The notes under the pieces: model-generated
Database searches by the model: none
Told to the model about the DNA's origin: nothing
What the model saw: the letters and a program-made list of their open reading frames with translations, nothing else
Shown here: piece by piece, positions 36,336 to 47,193 of the stretch
How the letters are laid out: each line of letters starts with the position of its first letter
Position numbering within the stretch: position 1 is the stretch's first letter
Translations under genes and position numbers: made by a program
NCBI GenBank assembly: GCA_958299035.1
Contig: CATQJL010000223.1
Coordinates: forward strand, 52,186,302 to 52,250,301
Direction: 5' to 3'
DNA from: Cylicocyclus nassatus
Taxonomy: Eukaryota; Nematoda; Chromadorea; Rhabditida; Strongylidae
Length of the DNA: 64,000 nt

Positions 36336-38400
36336 TAAGTATTCGGGAAGCTGCCAGCTGGCAGCTTCCTTTTCAGTGGAAATGGTGAATACGAAAAAAC
36401 TATGTTCTGAACATGTGCACATTTTGACAGAAGCGGTCAAAATACAAATACAAGACCGCAAAACATGTGGTCGTGTCGGTTACGACACTCCCGCCCAAGA
36501 GAAAGGAAAATTACACTTTCAAGGTAAAAATACAAAGCGACAAAACATTCAGCAATTCGATGTATCGTTTAATAAGGAGTTTAATGGCAACGAGAAGGAG
36601 CGATTCACGGTTAGATCAAATACATGATTCAAGAATGAACGATCAAATGTAAAGTATGGATAGAAATAAAAGAGGGAAAGGGGCAAACTAATGAAAGGGA
36701 AAAAGGGGAACAAAAACACAAATGGGCAAAATACCATGCTGGATGGACGACGGTGGATCTGGACGGCGGTGGAGTTTCTTAGGCGGTGGAGCGACGGAAG
36801 AATTTGTAGGTGGTGGAGCGACATCAACGTTGAGGATAGGACTGACGACGTTTCGCAGACTAATTCACATCTGTAATGGTAGAATGAATTTGTTGATTAA
36901 ATTTGATGCACCAAAAATGTGTGGGTTTGACCAACCAAAAATGTGCTGGGGTTCAGTGGATTTTTTGTTTTACCGTGCTTCTGTTGAACACGGATGGATT
37001 GATTTCTTTATTTCCGAGCCGGGTTCTCCGGCAAACTGTACAAACACTTCAGCGAACACTAAAAAGTAAAGGGGCGCACCCCAGATAGTAAGTATTCGGA
37101 AAGCTGCCAGCTAGCAGCTTCCTTTGTTCAGTGGAAATGGTAAATTATGCACGGTTTGAGAGAAGCGGTCAAAATACAAGTACAAGACCGCAAAACATGC
37201 GATCGTGTCGGTTACGACATACCGTGCTTCTGTCAAACACGGTTGGATAATTGCTTTCTTCTCCAGCTGGGTTCCCCGGCAAAACACTTCAACAAACACT
37301 ACAAAAACGCTGGGTTCTCGGCTTACAACTCAATCACAACTGGCGTTCCTGGCGTTCCAAAAAGGAGAGTCAGAATCGTGTTCGGAAGGATGCCAGCTGG
37401 TAGCTTCGTTTGTTGAATGCAATCGCAAACAAGACAAAAACACTGTTTTGCGAACTGGGTTCGCGGAATCGTACAAAACATCAGTACAAGATCATCAAAT
37501 GACAATTACGATAGCGTCGGCTACGACATCTAGGTTTGTGTGACAGATTATTTTAATGGGTATTTGTACAAAACCGTCTAATCTGCATATCTATCTTCGG
37601 CTGCTCTCACTAGACATTTATACAAGATGTGGGCTAACAGAATTCTTGCCTTCACGATCGCTACAACGCAAATATATGCTAGTTTGGTCAATGCTAGGAG
37701 TAATGCAGGTCTAAATGACTATGTTATTATAGACAGGATTGTTATAGTCCCCAGAATTGCCGGGGTCACTTTTCCATTATTAGTGGACATACTTCAAATG
37801 GGTTTTAAGTTTGGAATATTTATTTCTGCAACCAGTCTGTTCCATACATCTGTGACTGTCCTCCTTTTTTAGGTAGTTCCTATGGTTCTATCTCTAATAG
37901 GAAATTATATGTGCCACTGAGGTCATGTCCTACCATCTTGTTGTCGCATTGGGCTACGCATTTTTTTCCTACGATGGCTTGATGATAGTTTAGTGCGATA
38001 TTACTTACTTTTATTCCAGCTTTTCGTATACTCTTTGAAGTTATCTGTCCTTTCAGCGTCTTGGCGCTGATGGTAAGGGGCTTTTCAGTATCTTGATATC
38101 TTGATTCAACAAGATTCAACAAAACTCGGCTTGTTTTTGGCTGGGGTTTTTTCGGTGAATGCACCAAAATATGCTGGGATTCAGTAGCTTATTTTTCACC
38201 GTGCTTCTGTTAAAAATTTCCAAAAATTTATTTACTCAGACAAAAGAAGGGTTTCCAACAACAAGATACAGTTGTATAAAAAAGGGCGAGACAGACTGTA
38301 AGTGTTCGGGAAGCTGCCATATGACAGCTTCTTTTGAATGGCAAAACAAGACAAAGACAATGTATTCGAAAAAATAGAAGAAATAAAAAGAAAAAGAAAA
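36336..38400. repeat. LTR-like direct repeats between gag copies
   Basis: The module TAAGTATTCGGGAAGCTGCC starts at 36336 and recurs at 37089 and 38299 with slight changes. The first two are followed by a shared block with AGAAGCGGTCAAAATACAA and GACCGCAAAACATG. A second shared block, CACCGTGCTTCTGTT, occurs near 36973 and 38199. Similar U3-like sequence (GTACAAAACATCAGTACAAG) is near 37467. Best read as nested or rearranged LTR remnants of the gag-bearing family. Confidence 0.6.
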
Positions 38401-39095
38401 GAAATAAATGTGTTGAGGATACGCAAGATATTTAGAACAACAATCGTCTAATACCAAGAGACACTTGAACTTGATTTGCCACGCGGGCGTATTATTGTCG
38501 ACGTGTACCTCAACTCAAACTTGGGTAATTAAACCTTTTACTTTGACTATTATACGCAAAATTCGACAAAATACCATAGAACAAATAAAATGAACTAAAC
38601 TACATAACAGATACAAATGAATGATGATCTCAAATACTACTGACAAAAATCACTGAGAGTAGGCTGCTAATGGTAGTTCTCACTGCTATGATACTTAATT
38701 ATGCTTATCCTACTCAATACTTGATTATTATGCTGTTTTGGATCTAATTGCTCAAAAAGGTGCAAGAAAATAATACAAAAGTGGTAAAACTTCAAGTCGG
38801 AAAAGTATGAGCCTACAGTCGGACAAGCTTATATAGTGTGAACCTAGATGATATATGAAGATAAAGAAAATATGCAAATTATGTGAAAATGATACTTGCT
38901 TGAGCAGCCGACGAGCTGCATAGACGACGATCGTCCCCTTATCGTTCGCACCATCTGGAGTCGGCTCCGCGCTTGCAAGTAAATAAAGCATTCCTGTAAG
39001 AAAGACTTGGCGAAAATAATAATGAATTTGGATCAATACATACTTGATAAATCCTTGGATTTGAAGTCGTGTTTCACGACACTGGCGGCGACGAA

Positions 39096-40052
39096 TTATG
39101 GTCTCGGGTGTGGTGCTGGATCCTGACGAAGGATCTGTTCTACTTGATTCTTGAGGTTGTCCCTTTGCTCCTCCATTCTCTCTATGTCTTGTCCGACTTC
39201 GAGATAGTGGTCCATGATCCTCTGGATTCGTTGTTGGAGTTTGTCTTCCGCATTGGGTATGGGACATAGAGCCTTGTGATGATCTTCGTCTCTGGGACAA
39301 AATTCCTCCGACAGGGTCCCTGAGACTTTCTCACAGTAGAAACACGGGCGAAAGGGATTCCTGCACCTGCCGCCGTGCCCAAGCAGGCATCTATGGCACA
39401 ATCCCTCTTACAAAGCGAGGTTGTACCTTTCGTCTCCATCTGTAATGACGTAGCAGGAATCTGAAAAGTGTCGACCCCGCGTCTTACAGAAGGCACAGAT
39501 TATGTTCGCTGTAATTTTTTCAGGGGCGTCTTGCAGGATGCGTCGCGGGAGTTCTTGGATGGCCCTCTCTACTTCGTAGACCTCTTCTTCCCTTGCTCGA
39601 TTTTCCTCCCGCGTTACTTGAATGCGGGCTTCCAATTCTTGGATGTGATTCTGCAACTCTTGAATCTCGTTTTGACCCTGTCTTGGTATCTTGTCTCGAA
39701 CTTCAGCGTCAACTTGCTCCTGAGGCCTCTGTCCTTGGACCTGTACTCTCCTCATGTCCTCCTCCGCTTGCTCGATGACGACGTTCCCTCTTGGTATAGA
39801 TTCTTCTAATGATTGGATACTTGGTTCGTCGAGTTCTTGGGGAGTCTCTCCGGCTTCCTGTAGTAGCTGGTCGAGGCATCCGTCATCGTCCAGACCTTCT
39901 TCCTGTCTTTGCATAGCACTGTTTTCTTCCCCGACTTCTTCTTCGTCAATCACCATGAGTTCCTCCTCTGGCTCCACCTCCTCCTCCCCGTCGTCCGCAA
40001 GCCTTGGAATATCCATTACTTGAGTTGTTTCTTCGCCTCTTGAAATGTCCAT
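39096..40052 (-). pseudogene. LTR-retrotransposon gag-like ORF, copy 1
   Basis: Starts with an acidic N-terminal region (EEEVEPEEELMVIDEEEVG), then a long coiled coil (NEIQELQNHIQELEARIQ), then a zinc-finger-like IICAFCKTRGRHFSDSC. After a frame break near 39410 it continues with CHRCLLGHGGRC and a CCHC-type CFYCEKV...HHKALC knuckle, ending at 39096. The arrangement resembles nematode retrotransposon gag proteins. No intact protease or polymerase follows before the next repeats. Confidence 0.75.
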
Positions 40053-40069
40053 TGCTTCACATTAAACTT

Positions 40070-40380
40070 GTTGACACGGTGATGGAAATGCAAGAACGCG
40101 TGCAAACTGTTTCTGAATTTTGTACAAACAGTAGTACAAAATCATAGAGCATCGTGGTGTCGGTTACGAAAGTTCATTAGTTGGATGATCGCATCCATTT
40201 AGCCAAACAGCAGCAAAAGCACTTACATTTCCTTTACCATGTCCGCAAGTTTAACTGCTCAAGTATGATTGCAGTCAGTTTAGTGACGAACAAGTCACGG
40301 GAAAGTAAAAAATCGAGCGAAAGCGGTGAATGGTCGCGAGCAAAGATGATGACAAAGCGTTGAACCCGAATACTTAGGTG
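40070..40380. repeat. LTR-like sequence upstream of gag copy 1
   Basis: TTGTACAAACAGTAGTACAA and GTGTCGGTTACGA echo the module near 37460-37530 and 36470. Position 5' of gag copy 1 (minus strand) fits a 5' LTR or leader remnant. Confidence 0.45.
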
Positions 40381-41858
40381 AATATCAGAAGCGGGAAAAT
40401 TGAATATAGTTGTAGAATATTATAGAATAGGCCGAATACGACTCCATAGCAAATTTGGCGTGCTAAACGCACACATTTCCTTCCAAGTTCGCTTGAATAG
40501 CAGAGCACTGCATAGCACAGTGGATAGCTTAGAGTTCAGTAATACAACACTTATGGACATTAATGGGCCATCTCACCAATATAGAGGTCAGTGTCTGCTC
40601 AATTCAACTAGCAAACAATACTGTGAAGATTGCGCCATAATAAAGGAACGCTGCGATGCTCACAGTTCCCGCTCAGAACAAGCACAGAAAGTGATGCACG
40701 GAACGAATGTAGCACTGGAACAAATTCAAATTCGGAACTAACAGCCCTTTGTTCACCGAATGAAGCTCGAACATTTCCTTCCAAGGAACGCTTGGCACTC
40801 AGAAGGGTGTCTGGCTCATTCGTCATATGCTACCAGCTGTACGGTCTGCTATCTGTGCTCCAAACTTACCTGCTTTTCTTTATCAAAATTGCCTACGTAT
40901 GTACAAATATGACCCAGAAGGACGTGTTCTTGTACTGTATTTTGCAACATAATCAAATCCTTTCGTCGTATTTGATTTCTTCTAAATTTTACAGCTGAAG
41001 CCCACTACATAGTGCGTGTCAGGAAAGATAAGCTTTCTTTGGCAACTTTGAATAAGTTCTGGGGTACAATGTAAGCAAATGAATCTTCTGAAAACTCTGT
41101 CAAAAATCAATGGATCTGAACTTATAGTCAACAACTTGTTTCAATGACTCATCGAAACTCACATCAGAATGCAAAAATCCAAAAATGACAGGTAACTGGT
41201 TATTTTGTGATTGCAAGTACTAAGAAACGGTTATTTGAATACTGATTGCTCAGTTTTTAAAGTCGATAAGCAGCGTTGAACGACTCATTAGATTCAAATT
41301 TGTCTCAGAATGTGTGATGGTATAAAGCGATGAGACTGACCGGCAGTCGTTGAATCAGTCTCACTTGAGCCATTTTGTATTACAAATTGCCCCTGCTCTT
41401 CAGCGGGCAAATTAGCTTGCTTGATTACGGTAGTGGGTGAGAGTTTACTGACTAAACTAATCGTTCGTAAATAAATAATGTGAGCTACCGCCAACCTGCT
41501 GATTTTTTTCTACCGCTAGGGTGGCTTAGTCAAGACTTCCAAATCTATGTCACAGTAGTAGTCTGGATATCCAAATTTGCTAGGACATTGCTTGCAATAC
41601 GTCATAGAGGTTATCTCTTGTGCTTGAACGCTTTTGGGTACCATGTTGTTTATCTCTAAACACATACTCGAAAATTTTGAGTTGGAACAATTATTCTTTT
41701 GACTTTTGATGTTCTGTAAAGGCGCCGACACCTTTTCTTCTTACGTTGACGATAAGCCAGTTGATTTTTGCGGTATTAGCCAGCTATGGTGAAGACCTGC
41801 TAATTCTATTTTACGCAAAACGCTTTAAATCAAATCAGTTCTGCAAGTTGAAATCGGC
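40381..41858. other. Intergenic; weak coding-like frames on minus strand
   Basis: Frames at 41294-41494 (ending SHRFIPSHILRQI) and 41519-41720 (ending MTYCKQCPSKFGYPDYYC..., a short Cys-containing segment) look somewhat protein-like but have no recognisable family and were not joined to any start. They could be 3' exons of a gene downstream of the NAA50 cluster. Confidence 0.25.
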
Positions 41859-42171
41859 TCATTTCCTTGCAACATCATGTCCAAAGCTTTCAAGATAAAA
41901 GTAGATAAGAAAACTGCAAGTAATAGCAAACTTTTTTTCATAAAAAAGAAATAAGAATAATGGCAAGCACAGGGTAGTAGATCACCGTAACAAAAATAGA
42001 ATAAACAACACACCGTATCGTAGCAAAGGTTATAGCCTGTATTAGTATGATAAAATGTGAAAATTACAGGCGAATTGGCAGGTTCTGGATTGTGCTTTGT
42101 TGGGTGCTCTGTAATGTACGTTGTACAATGTGTCTCTCGCCACCCGGTTTCAAATCACGAATAATTTCCAT
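41859..42171 (-). CDS. Possible 52-residue microprotein downstream of NAA50
   Basis: Two exons (42171-42068 and 41913-41859) join in phase through GTAATT...TTGCAG to give a 52-codon ORF. It starts MEIIRDLKPGGERHI, has a Gln/Thr-rich middle (LQSTQQSTIQNL) and a hydrophobic stretch (LFLIYFYL) near the C-terminus, and ends DVARK. The ATG is 148 bp from the NAA50 stop on the same strand, with a possible acceptor (TTCGCTAG) between. I recognise no family. The hydrophobic C-terminal third would fit a small membrane-associated protein. An alternative reading is 3' untranslated sequence of NAA50. Confidence 0.35.
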
Positions 42172-42319
42172 GTATGAGTTCCACAAATCTCACTAGCGAA
42201 GAGGACGTGCCAATTGCACGACAAGATATGGTTGAAGCAAGATTCTCAGCACATCTTTGACCAAATTGCAAAACTATCAGCAATAATGAACACAGGCTCC
42301 GATACGCAGTGCTATAAAA

Positions 42320-44469
42320 TCAGATTTGGAGTTGTTTTTGCATAAGATAAGCATCGGTAGGAAAACATCGATGATAGTAATTCTTCGTTGTTTCGAGTAT
42401 CGTAAAGCCTCTATTTTTGTAGAAATGAATGGCATTTTGGTTGTTGATCTAAAAATGTCTCAATCATACGATACAGTAACTTAATTTGACGCTGGCAGTC
42501 ATAATAGATTGATCTTGACAGGCGAACCAGATACACCCACTTGCACATGCAGTCTTATTGTTGACACACTATGACTTTCTGCCTTATTAATAGCAAAATC
42601 GAGAAGTCTGCTTCCAATCCCGCGACATCGATATAGCGGGTGCACTGCAATGATACATCAAAATCAGAGGAAAATCACGGAGTCACCAACCTGCTAGCGA
42701 CATTATGTAAAGGAATTTGGAGCAGCCAACAATCTCGAATTTGCAGCAGACTACACCAAGACATTCGCCATCCACAACTAGCGCAGCACACAGGTCATTA
42801 TTCTGCACCTGCAACGAGATACCAAAGAAATCTCCACGCAGGTTTTATCATTGGGCTTCCCACGGAAAAGCCCTAACCGCCAACACTACGTACATCAAGC
42901 GGCATCTACAAGACTCATTGGTGGCCAAGAATTTCAAAATTGATTTCTCGCCCCCTACCGTAAACATTTAAGCGGATCGACCGGTGTCTTCGAGTACGGT
43001 ACCTGACAAGATTGAGAGTATTTGCCGTTTACAGATGAAGTATTTGGGCTGCCGCTTGAAGTATGGGTAGTTAAGGCCTAGCAAACAGTATTCACGTAAA
43101 AAATCCAGTGATCGTACTAATCTACGAACTCGGAGGTAACTGAAGGCGTGTCCGGGCAGAAAGGAATTTGAGATTTTGTGCTTACTCGGGTCTACTCGCT
43201 ATCCTGAATCAAAAAATCCACACTAGAAGGCGCGAAAACGGCAAAAAGGGCTCTAACACAGGAAGGAAATCAGAAATGGGAGGAGTTCTCCCACTGTGAA
43301 TTCACGATCCAAGCTTCCGGAGCGATTTCGTCGATTTCGCTAGCCGCCCTGAGATCTCCACTGGCCAAATGCGAACCCTTGACTTGGAGTCGGAACCGAG
43401 AAGATCGCTTCGAAAGCTGGGAGCATGAATTTACAGTGGGGACGACCCCTCTCACCTCTGATTTCCCGACCGTGTTAAAGCCGCTTTTTGCCGTTTCCGC
43501 GCTTTCTAGTGTGGATTTTCAGATTCAGCATACCGAATAGGCCGAGGTAAGCACAAAATCTCAAAGTCGAGTTTTTCCCCGAACACCGCCTTTAAAGGTA
43601 GTGGCTCGGGAAAATTGCAATTGCAAGCTTTCCATCCCTCCTTGGCCTTCTGGATGCGCTGAGTGAAGGGCTGTGCTGAGAATTCAAAGAAGTTTTCATA
43701 GCGTTTTCCGGTCTAAGAGATCGTTGAAGGGGGTGGGCGAGGAATCGCCAACTGAGTCGCGATTGGCTGCTTGAGCCGATCAGCCAACTGCCTCCAAAAT
43801 GGGTGGAGTTACAATATCTACAGCTAGTTGATGTCTGTAGCGGAAATCCCTCGCTCGGTCCCCTCAGCAATGTCGAAAGCCGGAAAACGCCGAAAAAGGC
43901 ACGTTTCAACTTTTCAAGCATAGTCTCGGACTCAGCGGATCCAGAAGGCCATGTAGGTGCGAAAAGCTCGAACTCGCAATTTTCACAAGCCACTGCCTTT
44001 GAACCATGAGAGCGCGTACCTCTACGCTCATCAAATGCCTATTTTAAAATATGTATAGCATATTTTGAGCCATTAACCGGAAATCCGAGCATACCTCAGA
44101 GTAGAAGTTACCTTGATCAAGGCAGATTCTACTCTAGCATGGACCCCCTGAGTACATTTACATTATCTCAAAGTAAATTTTACTCAGATCTTTGTGGATA
44201 TGAATTAACGGCTCAATGTACTTTTCTTTTGAAATTTCTTCTTTTGAACACAAGCAATTGAATAAGCATAGGGGTGTGCGCCCTCGAGGTTTATTTTACC
44301 GCTCGCTGATGAATACGGCCACAGGTATGACGAGATAGAGAGAAAAGATAGAGACGACTTTCCCGTTTACCTTCTGAAAGTAGGCCTCGGAGTACTGGAC
44401 TGGAAACACGCCGGCATGAAGATTCTTTACCAAGCGAATGTTATTAGTGTCGATATTACAAAGTGACAT
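42320..44469 (-). CDS. N-alpha-acetyltransferase 50 (NAA50/NAT13-like)
   Basis: GNAT-fold enzyme that acetylates protein N-termini, typically Met-starting ones, and associates with the NatA complex; needed for sister chromatid cohesion in animals. Four exons: 44469-44371, 42808-42691, 42644-42541, 42448-42320, all in phase, giving about 149 residues (human about 169). Landmarks: VKNLHAGVFPVQYSEAYFQK (N-terminal substrate loop), GVVCCKFE, FLYIMSLAVHPLYR, the acetyl-CoA pyrophosphate loop RCRGIG (R-x-x-G-x-G), LHVQINNQNAIHFYKNRGF and the C-terminal TKNYYHRCFPTDAYLMQK. The start follows a TTCCAG acceptor by 10 nt, so a trans-spliced leader is likely. Intron 1 (1.56 kb) contains two foldback elements. 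Confidence 0.9.
43168..43562. mobile_element. Foldback element in NAA50 intron, left
   Basis: GAGATTTTGTGCTTACTCGG at the left is matched by inverted TAAGCACAAAATCTC at the right. The arms also share CCACACTAGAAGGCGCG and GGCAAAAAG. About 395 bp, no coding role. Confidence 0.75.
43597..43999. mobile_element. Foldback element in NAA50 intron, right
   Basis: Left arm AAGGTAGTGGCTCGGGAAAA, right arm ending with the diverged complement (TTTTCACAAGCCACTGCCTT). Inner arms share GGCCTTCTGGAT and ATCCAGAAGGCC. It begins only about 35 bp after the neighbouring foldback. Confidence 0.75.
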
Positions 44470-44490
44470 GAATACGTGCCTGGAATAGAA
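44470..44490 (-). promoter_or_regulatory. Trans-splice acceptor for NAA50
   Basis: On the minus strand CTATTCCAG precedes the NAA50 ATG by 10 nt with no upstream coding exon, as expected for a nematode spliced-leader acceptor. Confidence 0.5.
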
Positions 44491-47075
44491 AGGTTCCAAA
44501 TAGGAAATTTGTTGTCAAATCAGGTCAATGTTGAGTTTAGATGCTTATTGATCTGATCTGCACTTTTTTGCTTGCAATGAACCGCTTTTTACCCTACTCT
44601 TGAAGGGCAGAGAGAAATGTAGAATTTGCACCAAACTTCGCTTTGCTTACGATTAGCATTTCTTTTATGATCGCCTAACATAATAAAAGGCTTTTTACTC
44701 CCTTGTTTAGAGAAAGTGTCAATCTAAAGAATTTCACAATTTGTGAAGTTTTCTCGGCCTACCACAGTTGTAGCTTCATGAGTAAACAAAAACAGGGACA
44801 GTTTTGGTTCCCGTGGAAGGAAGTCGCGTTTCAAATGGAAACTATTGAGAGTTATGGCTCCATAACATGTGGGAAACACAATTCCAGCTCAAGAGAGACT
44901 TCTGCATCACTTATGGCCACTTAGCGCTCAGTGTAACCTCTGGAATTACTATTAGAACACGACTAATAAATCACCTCCTTTGTAATTTGAGGAAAAGCTT
45001 TCCTATGCAGTCTTGATTATTACAATAATCAAGGCAGCATAGGAAAGGCCTTTATTATTGTAATAATCAAGGCAGTATAGGAAAGCTCCCCCCCCCTCCC
45101 ATACCCCGCCCGAGAAGTGTCGCGAAATTCTTGAAAGTACTTACATGAGTCATAAAAGTGTGCAAGTGAATTCTTTATGTTTGTAAATAATTAAAATAAT
45201 CTTTGAAATTTGAAAAATTCAAATCAGCCTTACAAAAAAAATTTCGGGCTTATGATCCTAGAATTCAGGAAGCATACCAAACACTTCTTCGGAGTGCGTG
45301 GCGTTAGCCACGCACTTCCATCAAAAAAATTTTTTTGCCCCCCCCCCCCCCACCGTGAACGGAAGTCCTGGATACGCCACTGCAAGTGATGAATTTAGAA
45401 ATCTAGCGTCCAGCTCACTTCGTCTGGCATTCTTGAAAGGATCCGGAAACGGAATAAAGTTTCTCTGTACCTTACTCAGTGACAGATAGACTGTATGCGC
45501 TTACAACCAAATTCCAAACGTCTCGCTTCGGAGGGGATCGATAATTGATTTTCTGCTCGTGTATGATTCATCCGCTTTAACACAGACAAAAAACTACTAA
45601 GAAGTCGCAGAGTTCATGCCCAGAGACTGCATAAAATTTGATGCTGCTCGAAACGCTGACCGTATGCAGCTAAATATCTATGGACGTAGATAGAGCAGCT
45701 TTGACGCAAGGACATTGTTTGCGAAGTCCTATGTGGACATATGGATAATCTCAGGTGAGGCCAAAAACTCACAAATTTGTCTCTTTGTTGAGTTCACGCA
45801 AACGAGTTCTTGATCGCAACATCCTTGCAATAATTTAACTCATAACTTCGTCCACAAAGCCGTGAAGAGGGTACGCGTTATTAAGCACTTGCCTTTGATC
45901 AGTTTGGACAATAGCGTAATCAAGCTTCGTCAAATCAAGAAATGGCCAATAGCGAGATGGAATACATGGATCAGATTAGTTAAGTATGGCGTGTAACTAG
46001 GGGAGGACCAAAATCGAAATCGGCTTTCCAAATGAAACGTACACCATTCTAAAGTGCATCAAATGCTAATTCTTAACAGTTTTTATTTTTTGCCAAGCTC
46101 CTTTAGGCGCTGAGTTATGAGTGTTTTTGAGCGAAAAACGATAGTTCTTGGTAAAAACAGTGATTATGGTCTTTCCAGCGCTCAAGTAAAGAGGTGTTAA
46201 GCACGAGCAAGTTAGACAAAAGATTTTCATGCATAAAGTGTTCTGATATCGATCGCTGGGCCATTTGAATCTTGGATAATTTGTTACAGTTGCGCGTTTG
46301 ACTTTTAAGCCAAAAAAATGTCTAGAGGAGCTAGGCAGACAAACATAGTTTTGTAATTAGCCTTTGATGCTCTTCAAACTGGCATATATTTCATATGCAA
46401 AGCCGTTTTCGACTCCCTCCCCTTGTTAGGTCCTTCGATGTCCATTTAGAACCGGCACAGATTCGCCGGGAGAGTACCTCTAGTAAGCCAGTCAACTGCT
46501 TGGTGTACCCTGTCAGCCCATTCATTCAATCTTTTTCTGCTCCACTTGGTAATAGATCAAATAGTATTTCGGATCGCAGTAGGGTGATGTTATTGCTACT
46601 TACATCTTACCAGCGGATTTACTCTGTAGATAGACAACTACAGTAAAATGCTAACTCATCTTAGCCTCTCTCATTCCAAAATCCTCTAGGATGCTCACCT
46701 CATTCGCTACTACAGATTAAGTGACGATACCACAGCTCAGTCGCTTCTTGTCTCAGACCAAACCAAAGCGCAAGCAACCATGCGCACCTGACTTGGAAGA
46801 ATGTATTCCTACACATGGAAATATAGTACAAAGGATGATACAGATCATAGGGTTTCTGCTTGATGTGAACACAAAATTTATTGACTCGAATTTTTATTAC
46901 CAACTGAGTAACATTTTACACATCAAACATAGCACACTAGTTACAAACCAATTTCCATACAATCTAAAAAATTTCCCCTTTTATGTCCAAAACCAAAGCA
47001 AACCCTAAAAAGGGAGTAATGATAGGACGGCAATCGAGCAGACAGAGCGCAAATCCAACTGTTGCTCAAGAGACA
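44491..47075. other. Intergenic between CLP1 and NAA50, repeat-bearing
   Basis: No gene recognised. Holds a repeat at 44992-45085, where TTATTACAATAATCAAGGCA is present once and then again next to its own inverted copy; a GTGCGTGGCGTTAGCCACGC hairpin (45296-45317); and a C tract (45338-45352). Confidence 0.5.
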
Positions 47076-47081
47076 TTTATT
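47076..47081 (-). terminator. CLP1 poly(A) signal
   Basis: AATAAA on the minus strand, 113 nt downstream of the CLP1 stop codon. Confidence 0.6.
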
Positions 47082-47193
47082 TGAGAAGATTCAAGAAGTA
47101 TTGTACATTTTTCAGGTAATCTAGTATCGCATGTACCCGTTATACTATGAGACCAAAAGAAACATCATCACATCCGAGCTTGAACTAAACGGT

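Noticed and set aside
41825..42013. Minus-strand frame containing MKKSLLLLAVFLSTFI, resembling a signal peptide
   Set aside because: No donor before its stop. The same sequence is better explained as intron plus exon 2 of the candidate microprotein in another frame.
43592..44009. 133-codon minus-strand ORF and its plus-strand partner
   Set aside because: Generated by the arms of the foldback at 43597-43999.
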